From JAJXWB01 sp965246795 (GTDB lineage Bacteria > Pseudomonadota > Alphaproteobacteria > Rhizobiales > Beijerinckiaceae): a stretch of DNA of 64,000 nt. Shown in pieces: positions 48,354 through 57,186 of the stretch. Every line of letters begins with the position of its first letter. The stretch's first letter is position 1. The stretch spans positions 218,759 through 282,758 of the forward strand of contig CBDFFN010000022.1 in NCBI GenBank assembly GCA_965246795.1. The letters run 5' to 3'. The position numbers and the translations under genes were made by a program. The notes below the pieces were generated by a model that worked only from the letters and a program-made list of their open reading frames with translations, was not told the origin of the DNA and did no database searches.

Positions 48354-50903
48354 TTAAAGGCGCCGAAGCACCGCGCCCGGCCGCTCGTTCAGGATCCGCC
48401 AGTTTCCTACAAAACCGAAGGCGGCGACGGCAACTACGGCGGCACCCAGCAGCGCGGCGATCGAACCGATGTCGAGCACGAAGGGCGTATCCACCGAAAA
48501 CTTCAGGATGGCCCATGCGACAGCGTTGCCGAGGAGCACGGCCGAAAGGCCTGCGGCGAGCCCAAGCACCGCAAATTCGAGCAATGCGGACAGAACAAGC
48601 TGCCGTCGCGTGCCGCCGATAACTTTGAGGATGGTTGCCGTTCGCGCCCGCGCGCGGCTGTCGGCAGCGACAGCACCGGCCAATACGACAGCCGCCGCCA
48701 ACATGGTGAAGATCGAGCTCGCCTGCACCGCGAAGCCCACCTTGTCGACGAGCCCGCGGGCTTGCGAAAGCATCGCGTGGACATCGATGGCGACGACGGT
48801 CGGCCAGCGCGCGCCGAGATCGCGGATGAAAGCCGCGTTGCGCGGCGCATCGTCGAGCGATGGGGCGGCGACTGTGAAGAGCATCGTGTGAGGAGCCGCC
48901 TCGATGGGCTTCGGCGAGAACACCAGCACGAAATTGATGCCGAACGACGCCCAGTTGATCTCCCGCAGATTGGCGATCTTCGCGGTAACGCGCCGGCCCG
49001 CTACATTGACCGCGATATCGTCGCCGACCGTGACGCCAAGTCCGCGCGCCGCATCGGCGCCGAGCGAAACAAGCGTCGGGCCGTCGTAGTCGGCGGGCCA
49101 CCACGAGCCCGCGACAAGCGTCGAATCTTTCGGCGCGCTGCGCGCGAAGGTGATGCCGCGGTCGCCTTCGAGCACCCAGGCTGCGTTGTCTTTCACCGCG
49201 ACCTTCTCGGCCGCAACGCCACCTACCTCTACAATCCGGCCGCGCATCAGCGGCGCGGCTTCGATGGTACTGCCCGGCAGTTTCGATACGAGAAAGTTGT
49301 GGAAATCCGGGTCATCGCGTGACGATAGCCCGACAAGGAACAGGTTCGGCGTCGCGGCGGGAAGGCCGCCGGTGAGTTGCTGACGCAGACTGCCCGTGAC
49401 GGCGCTGGTCGCGGCTAGGATGACGAGCCCGACGCCCAGCGACACGAGCACGGCGCGCGTCATGCGTCCGGCGCGCGTAAGATTGCTCCAGGCAAGTGCG
49501 GCAATCGCGCCGCGTGGTGCGGGCAAAAGGCTGGCTATGATCGCAAGCAATCGCGCGACCCCGATGAAGAAAGCCGCGATGGCGAGACCGCCCGCAACGA
49601 CGGCAGCCGCGAAGCGCCAGTCGCCTGTCGTGACGCCGACTGCGCCGACGAAGCCGATCAACGCGACAGCCGCCATCGCACGATAGCGCCAACGCGTTGG
49701 GGCGGTGGCGGAGCCGCTGGCGTCGCGCAGCAGCAGCGCGCCGGGCACGTCGTGGACACCACCGGCCGGCAGAATCGAGAAGACGAGCGCCGCGCCGAGG
49801 CCGACGGCCGATCCGCCGAGGATAGCGCGCAGCGACAAGGCGGGCTGGAAACTGCCGTACGAGGCCTCCGCAACAAACGGCGCCAGCGCATAGGGCAGGG
49901 CCGATCCGAGGATTACGCCGAGGACGACGCCTGCGAGTGCCAGCCCGAGGATTTCGGTCAGCGCGACGCCGAACACGAAGCTGCCGGACGCGCCGAGCGT
50001 CTTAAAGATCGCAACGGGCACGCGTTGCCGCTCGGCGAACATCGACACCGCGTTCCAGACGCCGATTCCGCCGACAACGACGGCGAGCAGTCCCATCGTG
50101 ACGAGGAATTTCGAGATGCGATCGACGATGCGCTCGATCTGCGGCGAGGCATTGTTGCGCGTGCGGATTTCGAAACCGCTTTGCGGAAAGCTGTTCTTGA
50201 AATCGGCAGTCGTCGCTGCGAGTTGCGCATCCGGCGTGCCTGCGGGTAGTGCGAGTTTCGCCGTCCAGCGCACGAGCGCTTCCTGCGTGACGAGGCCTGT
50301 CGCATTCAGTCCCTCGCGCGAAACGATGATGCGCGGTGCGAAAGCAGCGCCGGAAACGAGCCTGTCGGGCTCCTCGTCGATCACCGCACGCACATCGAAG
50401 CGTCCTGCGCCGATGCGCATGACATCGCCTGCCTTTAACGATAGTCTCGCAAGCAGCGCCGGATCGACAAGCGCGCCGTATCGCCCGTCCGGCGAAGTGC
50501 CGAGCGCGGCAGGTGAAATCTGCGGTGTCGTGCGCAATACGCCGGCGAGCGGGAAGGTCGATTCGACCGCCTTGATGTCGCCGGGCGCCGCTGTCCCGCC
50601 TTCCACTGAGACCGTTGCACGAGTGGTCGCGATGACGCTGACCGTGCCGCGCGACTCGAGGAAACGTCGTTCGTCCGTCGACAGCGCTTCCTGCGCGCGG
50701 GAAAAGCTCATGTCGCCGCCGACGAGCGCGCGCCCGTCGCGCGTCAGGCCGCTGAGAAACGAATCCGTCAGCGCGCCGACGCCTGTGACGGCCGCGACAC
50801 CGATGGCGATCGAAAGCACGAGCACCTTGTACTGCGCGAATACGACCCGGAGATCGCGCCGCGCGAAACGTATCGCTGCCGTGATGGCGTCCGACGTCTT
50901 CAT
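48354..50903 (-). CDS. ABC transporter permease, YbbP-like
   Basis: Large FtsX-type permease, 849 residues, with two FtsX/MacB_PCD-like modules: a membrane segment near residues 28-48, three segments around 268-375, four in the middle (about 410-500) and three at the C-terminus (about 730-840), separated by periplasmic domains. This layout matches YbbP of the YbbA-YbbP complex, whose substrate is unknown. It overlaps the ATPase gene by four bases (ATGA). The divergent TesA-like gene beyond the ATPase is the same arrangement as tesA-ybbAP in E. coli. Confidence 0.9.
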   Translation of the reverse strand: MKTSDAITAAIRFARRDLRVVFAQYKVLVLSIAIGVAAVTGVGALTDSFLSGLTRDGRALVGGDMSFSRAQEALSTDERRFLESRGTVSVIATTRATVSVEGGTAAPGDIKAVESTFPLAGVLRTTPQISPAALGTSPDGRYGALVDPALLARLSLKAGDVMRIGAGRFDVRAVIDEEPDRLVSGAAFAPRIIVSREGLNATGLVTQEALVRWTAKLALPAGTPDAQLAATTADFKNSFPQSGFEIRTRNNASPQIERIVDRISKFLVTMGLLAVVVGGIGVWNAVSMFAERQRVPVAIFKTLGASGSFVFGVALTEILGLALAGVVLGVILGSALPYALAPFVAEASYGSFQPALSLRAILGGSAVGLGAALVFSILPAGGVHDVPGALLLRDASGSATAPTRWRYRAMAAVALIGFVGAVGVTTGDWRFAAAVVAGGLAIAAFFIGVARLLAIIASLLPAPRGAIAALAWSNLTRAGRMTRAVLVSLGVGLVILAATSAVTGSLRQQLTGGLPAATPNLFLVGLSSRDDPDFHNFLVSKLPGSTIEAAPLMRGRIVEVGGVAAEKVAVKDNAAWVLEGDRGITFARSAPKDSTLVAGSWWPADYDGPTLVSLGADAARGLGVTVGDDIAVNVAGRRVTAKIANLREINWASFGINFVLVFSPKPIEAAPHTMLFTVAAPSLDDAPRNAAFIRDLGARWPTVVAIDVHAMLSQARGLVDKVGFAVQASSIFTMLAAAVVLAGAVAADSRARARTATILKVIGGTRRQLVLSALLEFAVLGLAAGLSAVLLGNAVAWAILKFSVDTPFVLDIGSIAALLGAAVVAVAAFGFVGNWRILNERPGAVLRRL

Positions 50904-51604
50904 GCCGAGAGAGCCGTTGCGATCGGCGCGTCCGCTGTGACGATACGGCCGGCGCGCAAGGACAGCGTCCGGTCACAGCGCTCCGCCAAAGACGTATCGT
51001 GTGTCACAAGAATGAGCGTACTGCCGAGCGGTCGCCGGATCGAAAACAGCAGTTCCACGATAAGTGCGCCGGTCGACTCGTCGAGATTGCCTGTGGGCTC
51101 GTCCGCAATGAGGAGCTTCGGTTCGCGTGCAAGCGCGCGGGCAATGGCAACGCGCTGCTGTTCGCCGCCCGACAATTGCGATGGGTAGTGCGAAAGCCTC
51201 GCGCCGAGGCCGACCTCGGCGAGACGCTCGCGGGCAACGGCGCGAGCATCGCGACGCGCTGCAAGTTCAAGCGGCGCCGCGACATTTTCGAGCGCCGTCA
51301 TTGTCGGCACGAGGTGGAAATTCTGAAACACGATACCGATATTTCCGCCACGGAAGCGGGCAAGTTCGTCCTCGTTGAGGCGACTGAAATCTTGGCCCGC
51401 GATCGTTACGGTGCCGCGTGTTGGACGATCGAGGCCGGCAAGCAGCGATAGGAGGCTTGTTTTGCCCGAACCCGATGGTCCAACGATTGCGACGCTTTCG
51501 CCGGCATCGATGGCAAAGGACAGGTCGCGCAATACATCGACGCGCGTTTCGCCGTCGCCAAGCGTAAGGGAAACGGATGCGAAATCGATTATCGGTTCGG
51601 GCAT
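50900..51604 (-). CDS. ABC transporter ATPase, YbbA-like
   Basis: ABC ATPase, 234 residues, of the LolD/FtsE/MacB class. Walker A GPSGSGKTS at 42-50, signature LSGGEQQR at 144-151, Walker B LLIADEPT at 164-171 and the switch His in VTHD are all present. It powers the adjacent YbbP-like permease and is coupled to it by an ATGA overlap. Its 5' end overlaps the start of the divergent esterase gene by 28 bases if both annotated starts are correct. Confidence 0.93.
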   Translation of the reverse strand: MPEPIIDFASVSLTLGDGETRVDVLRDLSFAIDAGESVAIVGPSGSGKTSLLSLLAGLDRPTRGTVTIAGQDFSRLNEDELARFRGGNIGIVFQNFHLVPTMTALENVAAPLELAARRDARAVARERLAEVGLGARLSHYPSQLSGGEQQRVAIARALAREPKLLIADEPTGNLDESTGALIVELLFSIRRPLGSTLILVTHDTSLAERCDRTLSLRAGRIVTADAPIATALSA

Positions 51605-52317
51605 GGAGACTCGTCAGCGGGCTTCGTCGGTCACATGGCGAAGGGCCGTTGCATTTGCAATCGTTCGCCGGCCCTCTTGCGCGCCTTGTCGTATCGCTAG
51701 CCGCGGTGCTTCTGTTGGCCGTTAACGCCGCTTCTGCAGAGCCGCTGCGCATGGTCATACTTGGTGACAGTCTCGTCGCCGGCTACAATTTGAAGCCGGA
51801 GAAGGCTTTTCCCGAAACGCTGGAGCGCCGTCTAAAGGCCTCAGGTCGTGACGTCATCATCGTCAATGCCGGCGTCTCCGGTGACGATGCCGCCGGCGGC
51901 CTTGCGCGCATGGACTGGTCGATCCCGGAGGACACGCAGCTCGTGATCGTCGAACTCGGCGCCAACGACATGCTGCGCGGCAACGATCCCGAAAAGACGC
52001 GCATCACGCTCGACAAAATTTTCACGCGCTTGAAGGCGCGCGGCATGGGTGTCGTGATCGCCGGGATGCGATCGATCGACAATTGGGGTCCGGAATACCG
52101 ACAAAAGTTCGACGCGATCTATCCCGCGTTGGCGCAGAAGCACGGCGTGCCGCTCTTCCGATTCTTCATGGACAACATCTTCGGACAGAACGACCTGCTG
52201 CTTGCCGACAAGTTGCACCCCAATCCCGATGGCGTCGTGAAGATGGTCGATCAGTTTCTTCCCTTCATAGAGCCGGTCATCGACGCCTATCCGCGCGGCG
52301 CGAAGCCTGCGGGCTGA
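51577..52317 (+). CDS. tesA: arylesterase / lysophospholipase, TesA-like SGNH hydrolase
   Basis: SGNH-fold esterase, 246 residues, with Ser65 in the block ILGDSLVAGYNL, the Gly and Asn blocks (VNAGVSGDD, ELGANDML) and the final Asp/His pair in DKLHPNPDG. A hydrophobic segment (about residues 33-54, ending ASA) acts as a signal peptide, so the enzyme is periplasmic. The ATG at 51577 implies an unusually long leader before that segment and a 28-base overlap with the divergent ATPase; a downstream non-ATG start (for example TTG near 51646) is possible. Context repeats the E. coli tesA-ybbAP arrangement. Confidence 0.9.
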   Translation: MRNRLSVRAWRLVSGLRRSHGEGPLHLQSFAGPLARLVVSLAAVLLLAVNAASAEPLRMVILGDSLVAGYNLKPEKAFPETLERRLKASGRDVIIVNAGVSGDDAAGGLARMDWSIPEDTQLVIVELGANDMLRGNDPEKTRITLDKIFTRLKARGMGVVIAGMRSIDNWGPEYRQKFDAIYPALAQKHGVPLFRFFMDNIFGQNDLLLADKLHPNPDGVVKMVDQFLPFIEPVIDAYPRGAKPAG

Positions 52318-52320
52318 AAA

Positions 52321-52863
52321 ATGCGGCTCTTCAGCGCCGTCGGCGTCCCGGACGATATCGCGCAACGCTTGTCGATGTTTCGCGGCGGCCTGACCGAGGC
52401 GAAATGGGTTGAGCCGGCAGACTTCCACGTGACGCTCGCTTTCTTTGGCGAGATCGATGGCGTTCAGGCCGACGATCTCGCTGAGGCGCTCGGCGAACTT
52501 GATGCTGCGCCGGTTGACGTGCGGCTCACATCGCTCGGTGTCTTCGGAGCCGACCATCCGCATTCGATCGTTGCGCTGGCGGAGAAGACGCCAAAACTTC
52601 TGTCGCTCGAAGCCGCGCATCGTTCGATCTGCGCGCGTCTCGGCGTTCGACTCGAGGCGCGCCGCTACACGCCGCACGTGACGCTTGGCCGACTTCGCCG
52701 AACATCCGCCGGCGAAGTTGCGGTATGGCTTAGCCAGCAGCCGGTTTTGCCCACCTGCGCGTGGACCGCAAAGAATTTCGCGATCTACTCCTCGCGCACG
52801 TCGCGCGGTGGTGGCCCCTACGTTGCGGAATGCGAGTTCTCGCTCGGCAATGCGGACGCCTAG
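52321..52863 (+). CDS. thpR: RNA 2',3'-cyclic phosphodiesterase
   Basis: LigT/2H-family phosphoesterase, 180 residues. The two HxTx catalytic motifs are HVTL at 36-39 and HVTL at 119-122. The family opens 2',3'-cyclic phosphates and was first known as a 2'-5' RNA ligase. The start lies 3 bases after the tesA stop, so the two genes are co-transcribed. The 3' end overlaps the convergent eutC gene by four bases. Confidence 0.93.
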   Translation: MRLFSAVGVPDDIAQRLSMFRGGLTEAKWVEPADFHVTLAFFGEIDGVQADDLAEALGELDAAPVDVRLTSLGVFGADHPHSIVALAEKTPKLLSLEAAHRSICARLGVRLEARRYTPHVTLGRLRRTSAGEVAVWLSQQPVLPTCAWTAKNFAIYSSRTSRGGGPYVAECEFSLGNADA

Positions 52864-53582
52864 GGGCCGTCGCTCTTCAGGGCCGTACCCGTGATCCGTC
52901 GCTGCTTCGCTTCGCGGCAGAGACGAAAAAGAGCCGGCGCCGCATCGACATAGGAAAGACCGCCCGGTCGAACGTTCGAGATGCAGTTGCGCTCGGCATC
53001 GATATGATTCTCGCGCGGCTTCCACGTGACATAGAGGCCAAGACTGTCGGCCGCGCTTAGTCCCGGCCGTTCTCCGAGCATGATGACGGTGACCTCGGCG
53101 CCGAGAATGCGCGCGACCGCGTCGCCGAGCGCCACACGCGCGTTCGCCGCGACGACAATTGGCGCAACGCGCCAGCCGTCTGCATTGAACAATGGCAACA
53201 CCGCATCAAGCAGCGCCCTTGCACCATCCGTTGCGGCGCGCGCGGACAGGCCGTCGGCTACGACGAACACGATATCGAAGCAACTCGCGAGCTCCGCAAG
53301 TCGATGTGTGGAATCATCGTCGAGCAGGCGGCCGAGATCGGGGCGGCTGAGATAGGTCTTGTGGTTCGGCGCGCGGCTGCGAACTGCGATCGGCGCTTCG
53401 TTGCCACGTCGCAATTGTTCGACCAATGCGGCGACATCGAGAGCCGCGCCGACAGCATCGCGCGCTTTGGCGTGGGCAAGCTGAAAAGCGAGATGGTCGC
53501 GCGTGGTGATGGAGCGGCCAGCGGTGCCAAGCGCGACGCGCGCATCCGTTACGTCTTTCAGCACGCGCCAATCGTCGCTCAC
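52860..53582 (-). CDS. eutC: ethanolamine ammonia-lyase small subunit
   Basis: EutC, 240 residues, the small subunit of adenosylcobalamin-dependent ethanolamine ammonia-lyase, which converts ethanolamine to acetaldehyde and ammonia. Recognisable segments are TTRDHLAFQLAHAKARDAV, RSRAPNHKTYLSRPDLG and MLGERPGLSAADSLGLYVTW. The GTG start overlaps the eutB stop (GTGA). It ends by overlapping thpR on the other strand by four bases. Confidence 0.95.
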   Translation of the reverse strand: MSDDWRVLKDVTDARVALGTAGRSITTRDHLAFQLAHAKARDAVGAALDVAALVEQLRRGNEAPIAVRSRAPNHKTYLSRPDLGRLLDDDSTHRLAELASCFDIVFVVADGLSARAATDGARALLDAVLPLFNADGWRVAPIVVAANARVALGDAVARILGAEVTVIMLGERPGLSAADSLGLYVTWKPRENHIDAERNCISNVRPGGLSYVDAAPALFRLCREAKQRRITGTALKSDGP

Positions 53583-54955
53583 GAAGCGCTCCGTCGTCGG
53601 AGGCGCCGCATCAGCGTTTCGGCGCTCGCGCTGTTGCGCGGATAGCTTTCCGCGAAGGATGTTCGCCAGGCTTCGAATTCAGGCGCGGCCTGCAATCCGA
53701 AGAGTTCGCGTATTGTGGCGACGTCGTGGAACGACGTGCTCTGGTAATTGAGCATCACATCGTCGGCACCGGGCACGCCCATGACGAATGTGACACCGGC
53801 CGTTGCAAGGGCATTCAGCAACACGTCCATGTCGTCGCCATCTGCGTCCGCATGATTGGTGTAGCAGACGTCGCAACCCATCGGCAGGCCGAGTAGCTTT
53901 CCGCAGAAATGATCCTCGAGCCCTGCGCGAAGGATCTGCTTGCCGTCGTAGAGGTATTCCGGGCCAATGAAGCCGACGACCGTATTGACAAGCAGCGGCG
54001 AAAATTGCCGTGCGAGGCCGTAGGCGCGGGCTTCCAGCGTCTGCTGATCGCAACCGTGATGCGCACCGGACGACAGCGCGCTGCCCTGGCCCGTCTCGAA
54101 ATACATGACGTTGTAGCCGATTGTTCCGCGCTTCAGCGAGCGGCCTGCATCGAGCCCTTCGCGCAGCATGTCGATCGTGACACCGAAATTCGCGTTGGTG
54201 CCTTCGGTGCCCCCGATCGACTGGAAGACGAGATCGACGGGCACGCCCTCGTCGATGAGATCGATCGTCGTCGAGATATGCGTCAGTACGCAGGACTGCG
54301 TCGGGATTGCGAGCTCATCGATGACGTCGGCAAGCGTCGCGACGAGGTCACGACAGCGTGCGGGGCTGTCGGTCGCAGGATTGATGCCGATGACGGCATC
54401 ACCGCTACCAAGCAACAGGCCGTCGATAGTGCTGGCCAGAATGCCCGCGGGATCGTCGGTGGGATGGTTTGGTTGCAGGCGCGACGAGAAACGGCCGGGC
54501 AAGCCGATCGTATTGCGGAACGCCGTGGTCACCCGACATTTTCGCGCGATGATGATGAGATCGAGGTTGCGACAGAGTTTCGAGACCGCCGCGACCATCT
54601 CGGGCATCAGACCGGGTGCGAGGGCGGCGAGTGTCGTCGTGTCGGCGTTGTCGGACAAAAGCCAGTCGCGGAAACCGCCGACCGTGAGATGCGATACTTT
54701 CGCAAAGGCGGCCTTTTCGTGCGTATCGACGATGAGCCGCGTGACTGCGTCCGTCTCGTAGGGGACGACCATCTCGTCGCAGAACCGCGTGAGCGGTACA
54801 TCTGCCAAGACCATCTGCGCCGCGACGCGCTCGGTCGCATCGGCCGCTGCCACGCCGGCAAGCACATCGCCCGAGCGCAGCGGCGTCGCGCGGGCGAGCA
54901 GAGTCTTCAGATCGGGAAATCGCCAGGTCGTGCCGGCTAGCGTCGTGGTGAACAC
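53579..54955 (-). CDS. eutB: ethanolamine ammonia-lyase large subunit
   Basis: EutB, 458 residues, the catalytic TIM-barrel subunit. Characteristic stretches are FRNTIGLPGRFSSRLQPNHP, GDAVIGINPATDS, FQSIGGTEGTNANFGVT and MGCDVCYTNHADADGDD. The GTG start gives the family N-terminus. No eutA reactivase, permease or microcompartment shell gene is adjacent, so this is a simple cytosolic eutBC pair of the type used for ethanolamine as a nitrogen source. Confidence 0.96.
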   Translation of the reverse strand: MFTTTLAGTTWRFPDLKTLLARATPLRSGDVLAGVAAADATERVAAQMVLADVPLTRFCDEMVVPYETDAVTRLIVDTHEKAAFAKVSHLTVGGFRDWLLSDNADTTTLAALAPGLMPEMVAAVSKLCRNLDLIIIARKCRVTTAFRNTIGLPGRFSSRLQPNHPTDDPAGILASTIDGLLLGSGDAVIGINPATDSPARCRDLVATLADVIDELAIPTQSCVLTHISTTIDLIDEGVPVDLVFQSIGGTEGTNANFGVTIDMLREGLDAGRSLKRGTIGYNVMYFETGQGSALSSGAHHGCDQQTLEARAYGLARQFSPLLVNTVVGFIGPEYLYDGKQILRAGLEDHFCGKLLGLPMGCDVCYTNHADADGDDMDVLLNALATAGVTFVMGVPGADDVMLNYQSTSFHDVATIRELFGLQAAPEFEAWRTSFAESYPRNSASAETLMRRLRRRSAS

Positions 54956-55008
54956 ATTCGGTCCAAAGCGACGAGCTTAGGCGAACGTGTCGCAGCCCGG
55001 AAACGCGA

Positions 55009-55479
55009 TTACCCGCCCCGCACAAATTCCACCACGACATCTTCACCCGCTGGCGGCGCGGTCAGGCGGGCGCGGATGGGTAGGCGTGCGCCGGCGGCAA
55101 CCGTCTTGGCGCCGGGGGAAGCGGTCCACGTGTAGACGGTTGCGCCGCTGCGGTCGCGGATCGACAGCCGGAGCAGCGGCGCCGAAAGCGGGACGGATTG
55201 CGGGTTGGTGATTTCGCTCTCCACGACCAGCGTGCGGAGATCGTTCTCGATGCGCATCGTCGCCGTGGCGGGACCGATGCGCAGCCGGTCGAGGTTCACG
55301 GAAAGGCCAGCCGCGGCATAGAGCGCGGCTGTGTGCGGGACCGCTGCGACGACCCGATCGCGCGCGCCGACGGCGGTTGCGGCAAGCACGACTGAGGCAA
55401 GGAGCACGTTGCGGGTACGAAAGAATGCCATGCGAAGCCGGAAACCTGCGAACTGGTCGCGCAAACTTTCCGCATTCAT
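55009..55479 (-). CDS. membrane-anchored DUF3426-like protein lacking the usual zinc ribbon
   Basis: 156 residues: one membrane segment (about 24-42, RNVLLASVVLAATAV) and a periplasmic beta-rich domain (NLDRLRIGPATATMRIENDL ... YTWTASPGAKTVAAGARLPI). In related Hyphomicrobiales the same domain sits at the end of a longer protein that begins with an MJ0042-type zinc ribbon and is divergent from ftsE, exactly as here. Only 59 bases separate it from ftsE, too few for the ribbon, so the protein appears shortened. Two starts are possible (55479 or an ATG 16 codons later). Function unknown. Confidence 0.75.
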   Translation of the reverse strand: MNAESLRDQFAGFRLRMAFFRTRNVLLASVVLAATAVGARDRVVAAVPHTAALYAAAGLSVNLDRLRIGPATATMRIENDLRTLVVESEITNPQSVPLSAPLLRLSIRDRSGATVYTWTASPGAKTVAAGARLPIRARLTAPPAGEDVVVEFVRGG

Positions 55480-55538
55480 CCTTAAGAGCGGGTAAAGTGG
55501 TCGGCGTTGCCCGAATCGTACCGGCGGAATGAGGACGC

Positions 55539-56201
55539 GTGCTGCAATTCGACAATGTCGGCCTGCGCTACGGCATGGGGCCGGAAATCCTCCGCGACCT
55601 CAGTTTCGCCGTCGAACCCGGCTCGTTTCAATTCCTTACGGGGCCGTCGGGCGCCGGAAAAACGACGCTCCTACGCCTCATGCTGCTGTCGCTGCGGCCG
55701 ACGCGCGGCGTCATCACGATGTTCGGCCGCGATGCGATGAGCCTCGAGAAGGACGCGATCACACAGGTCCGCCGCCGGATCGGCGTCATCTTTCAGGATT
55801 TCCGGCTCCTGCCGCACCTCACCGCCTACGAGAATGTGGCGCTGCCGCTGCGCGTGCAAGGCCGCCCGGAGGCAGCCTATCGCGCGCAGGTGACGGAGCT
55901 TCTGGGCTGGGTCGGCCTCGGCGACCGGCTTGAGGCCGTGCCCGAGGTGCTGTCGGGCGGCGAGCAACAACGTGTCGCCATTGCAAGGGCGCTGATCGGC
56001 CAGCCCGACCTGCTGTTGGCCGACGAGCCGACCGGCAACGTCGATCCGCCGATGGCGCGGCGGCTCGTGCGGCTCTTCATCGAGCTGCACAAGTCCGGGA
56101 CGTCGGTCGTCATCGCGACGCACGATCTCGGCCTGATGGACCAATTTCCGCAGGCGCGCCGGATGGTGCTCGGCGACGGCCACCTCTACATCAGCGACTG
56201 A
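55539..56201 (+). CDS. ftsE: cell division ATP-binding protein FtsE
   Basis: FtsE, 220 residues, ABC ATPase of the FtsEX complex that activates septal peptidoglycan hydrolases. Walker A GPSGAGKTT at 35-43, signature LSGGEQQR at 138-145, Walker B LLLADEPT at about 158-165 and the switch His in ATHD are intact. The start is GTG preceded by GAGGA. ftsX begins one base after its stop. Confidence 0.95.
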   Translation: MLQFDNVGLRYGMGPEILRDLSFAVEPGSFQFLTGPSGAGKTTLLRLMLLSLRPTRGVITMFGRDAMSLEKDAITQVRRRIGVIFQDFRLLPHLTAYENVALPLRVQGRPEAAYRAQVTELLGWVGLGDRLEAVPEVLSGGEQQRVAIARALIGQPDLLLADEPTGNVDPPMARRLVRLFIELHKSGTSVVIATHDLGLMDQFPQARRMVLGDGHLYISD

Positions 56202-56202
56202 C

Positions 56203-57186
56203 ATGAGCCACGCGCAGGAATGGCCGGAGGCGCCGCCAGCCACGTCGGACCAGACGGGCACGTTGCGCGTTCCTCGTACCGACGGGCGCGGTCGCGAAGC
56301 GCCGCTCGTGCCTGCGGAGACGATCTCGGCGCGCGCGCTCATCTTCGTCATCGTCATCATGAGCTTTCTTGCCTCAATGGCAGCCGGGGCTGCCGTGCTT
56401 GTCGGTAGGGCAAGCCAACAATGGTCGGCGGATGTGTCGCGCGAGATTTCCGTGCAGATCCGGCCGAAGCCCGGTCTAGATCTCGACAAGGAATCGGCGC
56501 GCGTTTCCGATCTCGTGAAAGCCGTGCCAGGCGTCGCGTCGCTGCACGCGTTTTCGCGTACCGAGTCGGAAAAGCTGCTCGAACCTTGGCTTGGCCAAAG
56601 CCTCAACTTCGACAATCTCCCGGTGCCTCGGCTGCTGGTCGCGACGCTCGACCGCGCCGTGCCCGATGTCGTCGAAGCGATCCGCGACACGCTGCGCAAG
56701 CACGCGCCGGCCGCCGCCTTCGACGATCATCGTGCCTGGAGCGAGCGACTGTCGACCATGGGACGCACGCTCGTCATTCTCGCGGTGCTGGTGCTCGTGC
56801 TGATCCTCATGGCGATGGCGCTGGCGGTGGCCTTCGCGACGAGCGGCGCGATGGCAGGCAGCCGCGAGATCGTCGATGTGCTGCATTTCGTGGGTGCGAC
56901 CGACGCGTATATCTCGCTTCAGTATCAGCGACAGTTCCTCGTCTTCGGGCTGAAGGGCGGCATCACCGGCGCGCTGCTCGCTTGTATCGCGTTCTTCGTC
57001 GCGGGCGTCGTGTCGCGACGCTGGATCGCGACAGCCGGCGGCGGGCAGGTCGAGGCGTTGTTCGGTTCTTTCACGCTCGGCATCGGCGGATATTTCGGCA
57101 TCGCCGTTGTCGCGCTTTTCACCGCGGCGATCGTGACCCTCACGTCGCGCATCGTCGTCGCACGGCAACTACGGGCGCTTAGCTGA
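56203..57186 (+). CDS. ftsX: cell division permease FtsX
   Basis: FtsX, 327 residues, membrane partner of FtsE. An N-terminal cytoplasmic tail of about 40 residues precedes TM1 (about 45-66, ALIFVIVIMSFLASMAAG), then a periplasmic loop to about 190 that should bind a hydrolase activator, then TM2-TM4 in the C-terminal third. Its stop TGA overlaps the plsC start (TGATG). The longer N-terminal tail compared with E. coli is normal for alphaproteobacteria. Confidence 0.94.
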   Translation: MSHAQEWPEAPPATSDQTGTLRVPRTDGRGREAPLVPAETISARALIFVIVIMSFLASMAAGAAVLVGRASQQWSADVSREISVQIRPKPGLDLDKESARVSDLVKAVPGVASLHAFSRTESEKLLEPWLGQSLNFDNLPVPRLLVATLDRAVPDVVEAIRDTLRKHAPAAAFDDHRAWSERLSTMGRTLVILAVLVLVLILMAMALAVAFATSGAMAGSREIVDVLHFVGATDAYISLQYQRQFLVFGLKGGITGALLACIAFFVAGVVSRRWIATAGGGQVEALFGSFTLGIGGYFGIAVVALFTAAIVTLTSRIVVARQLRALS

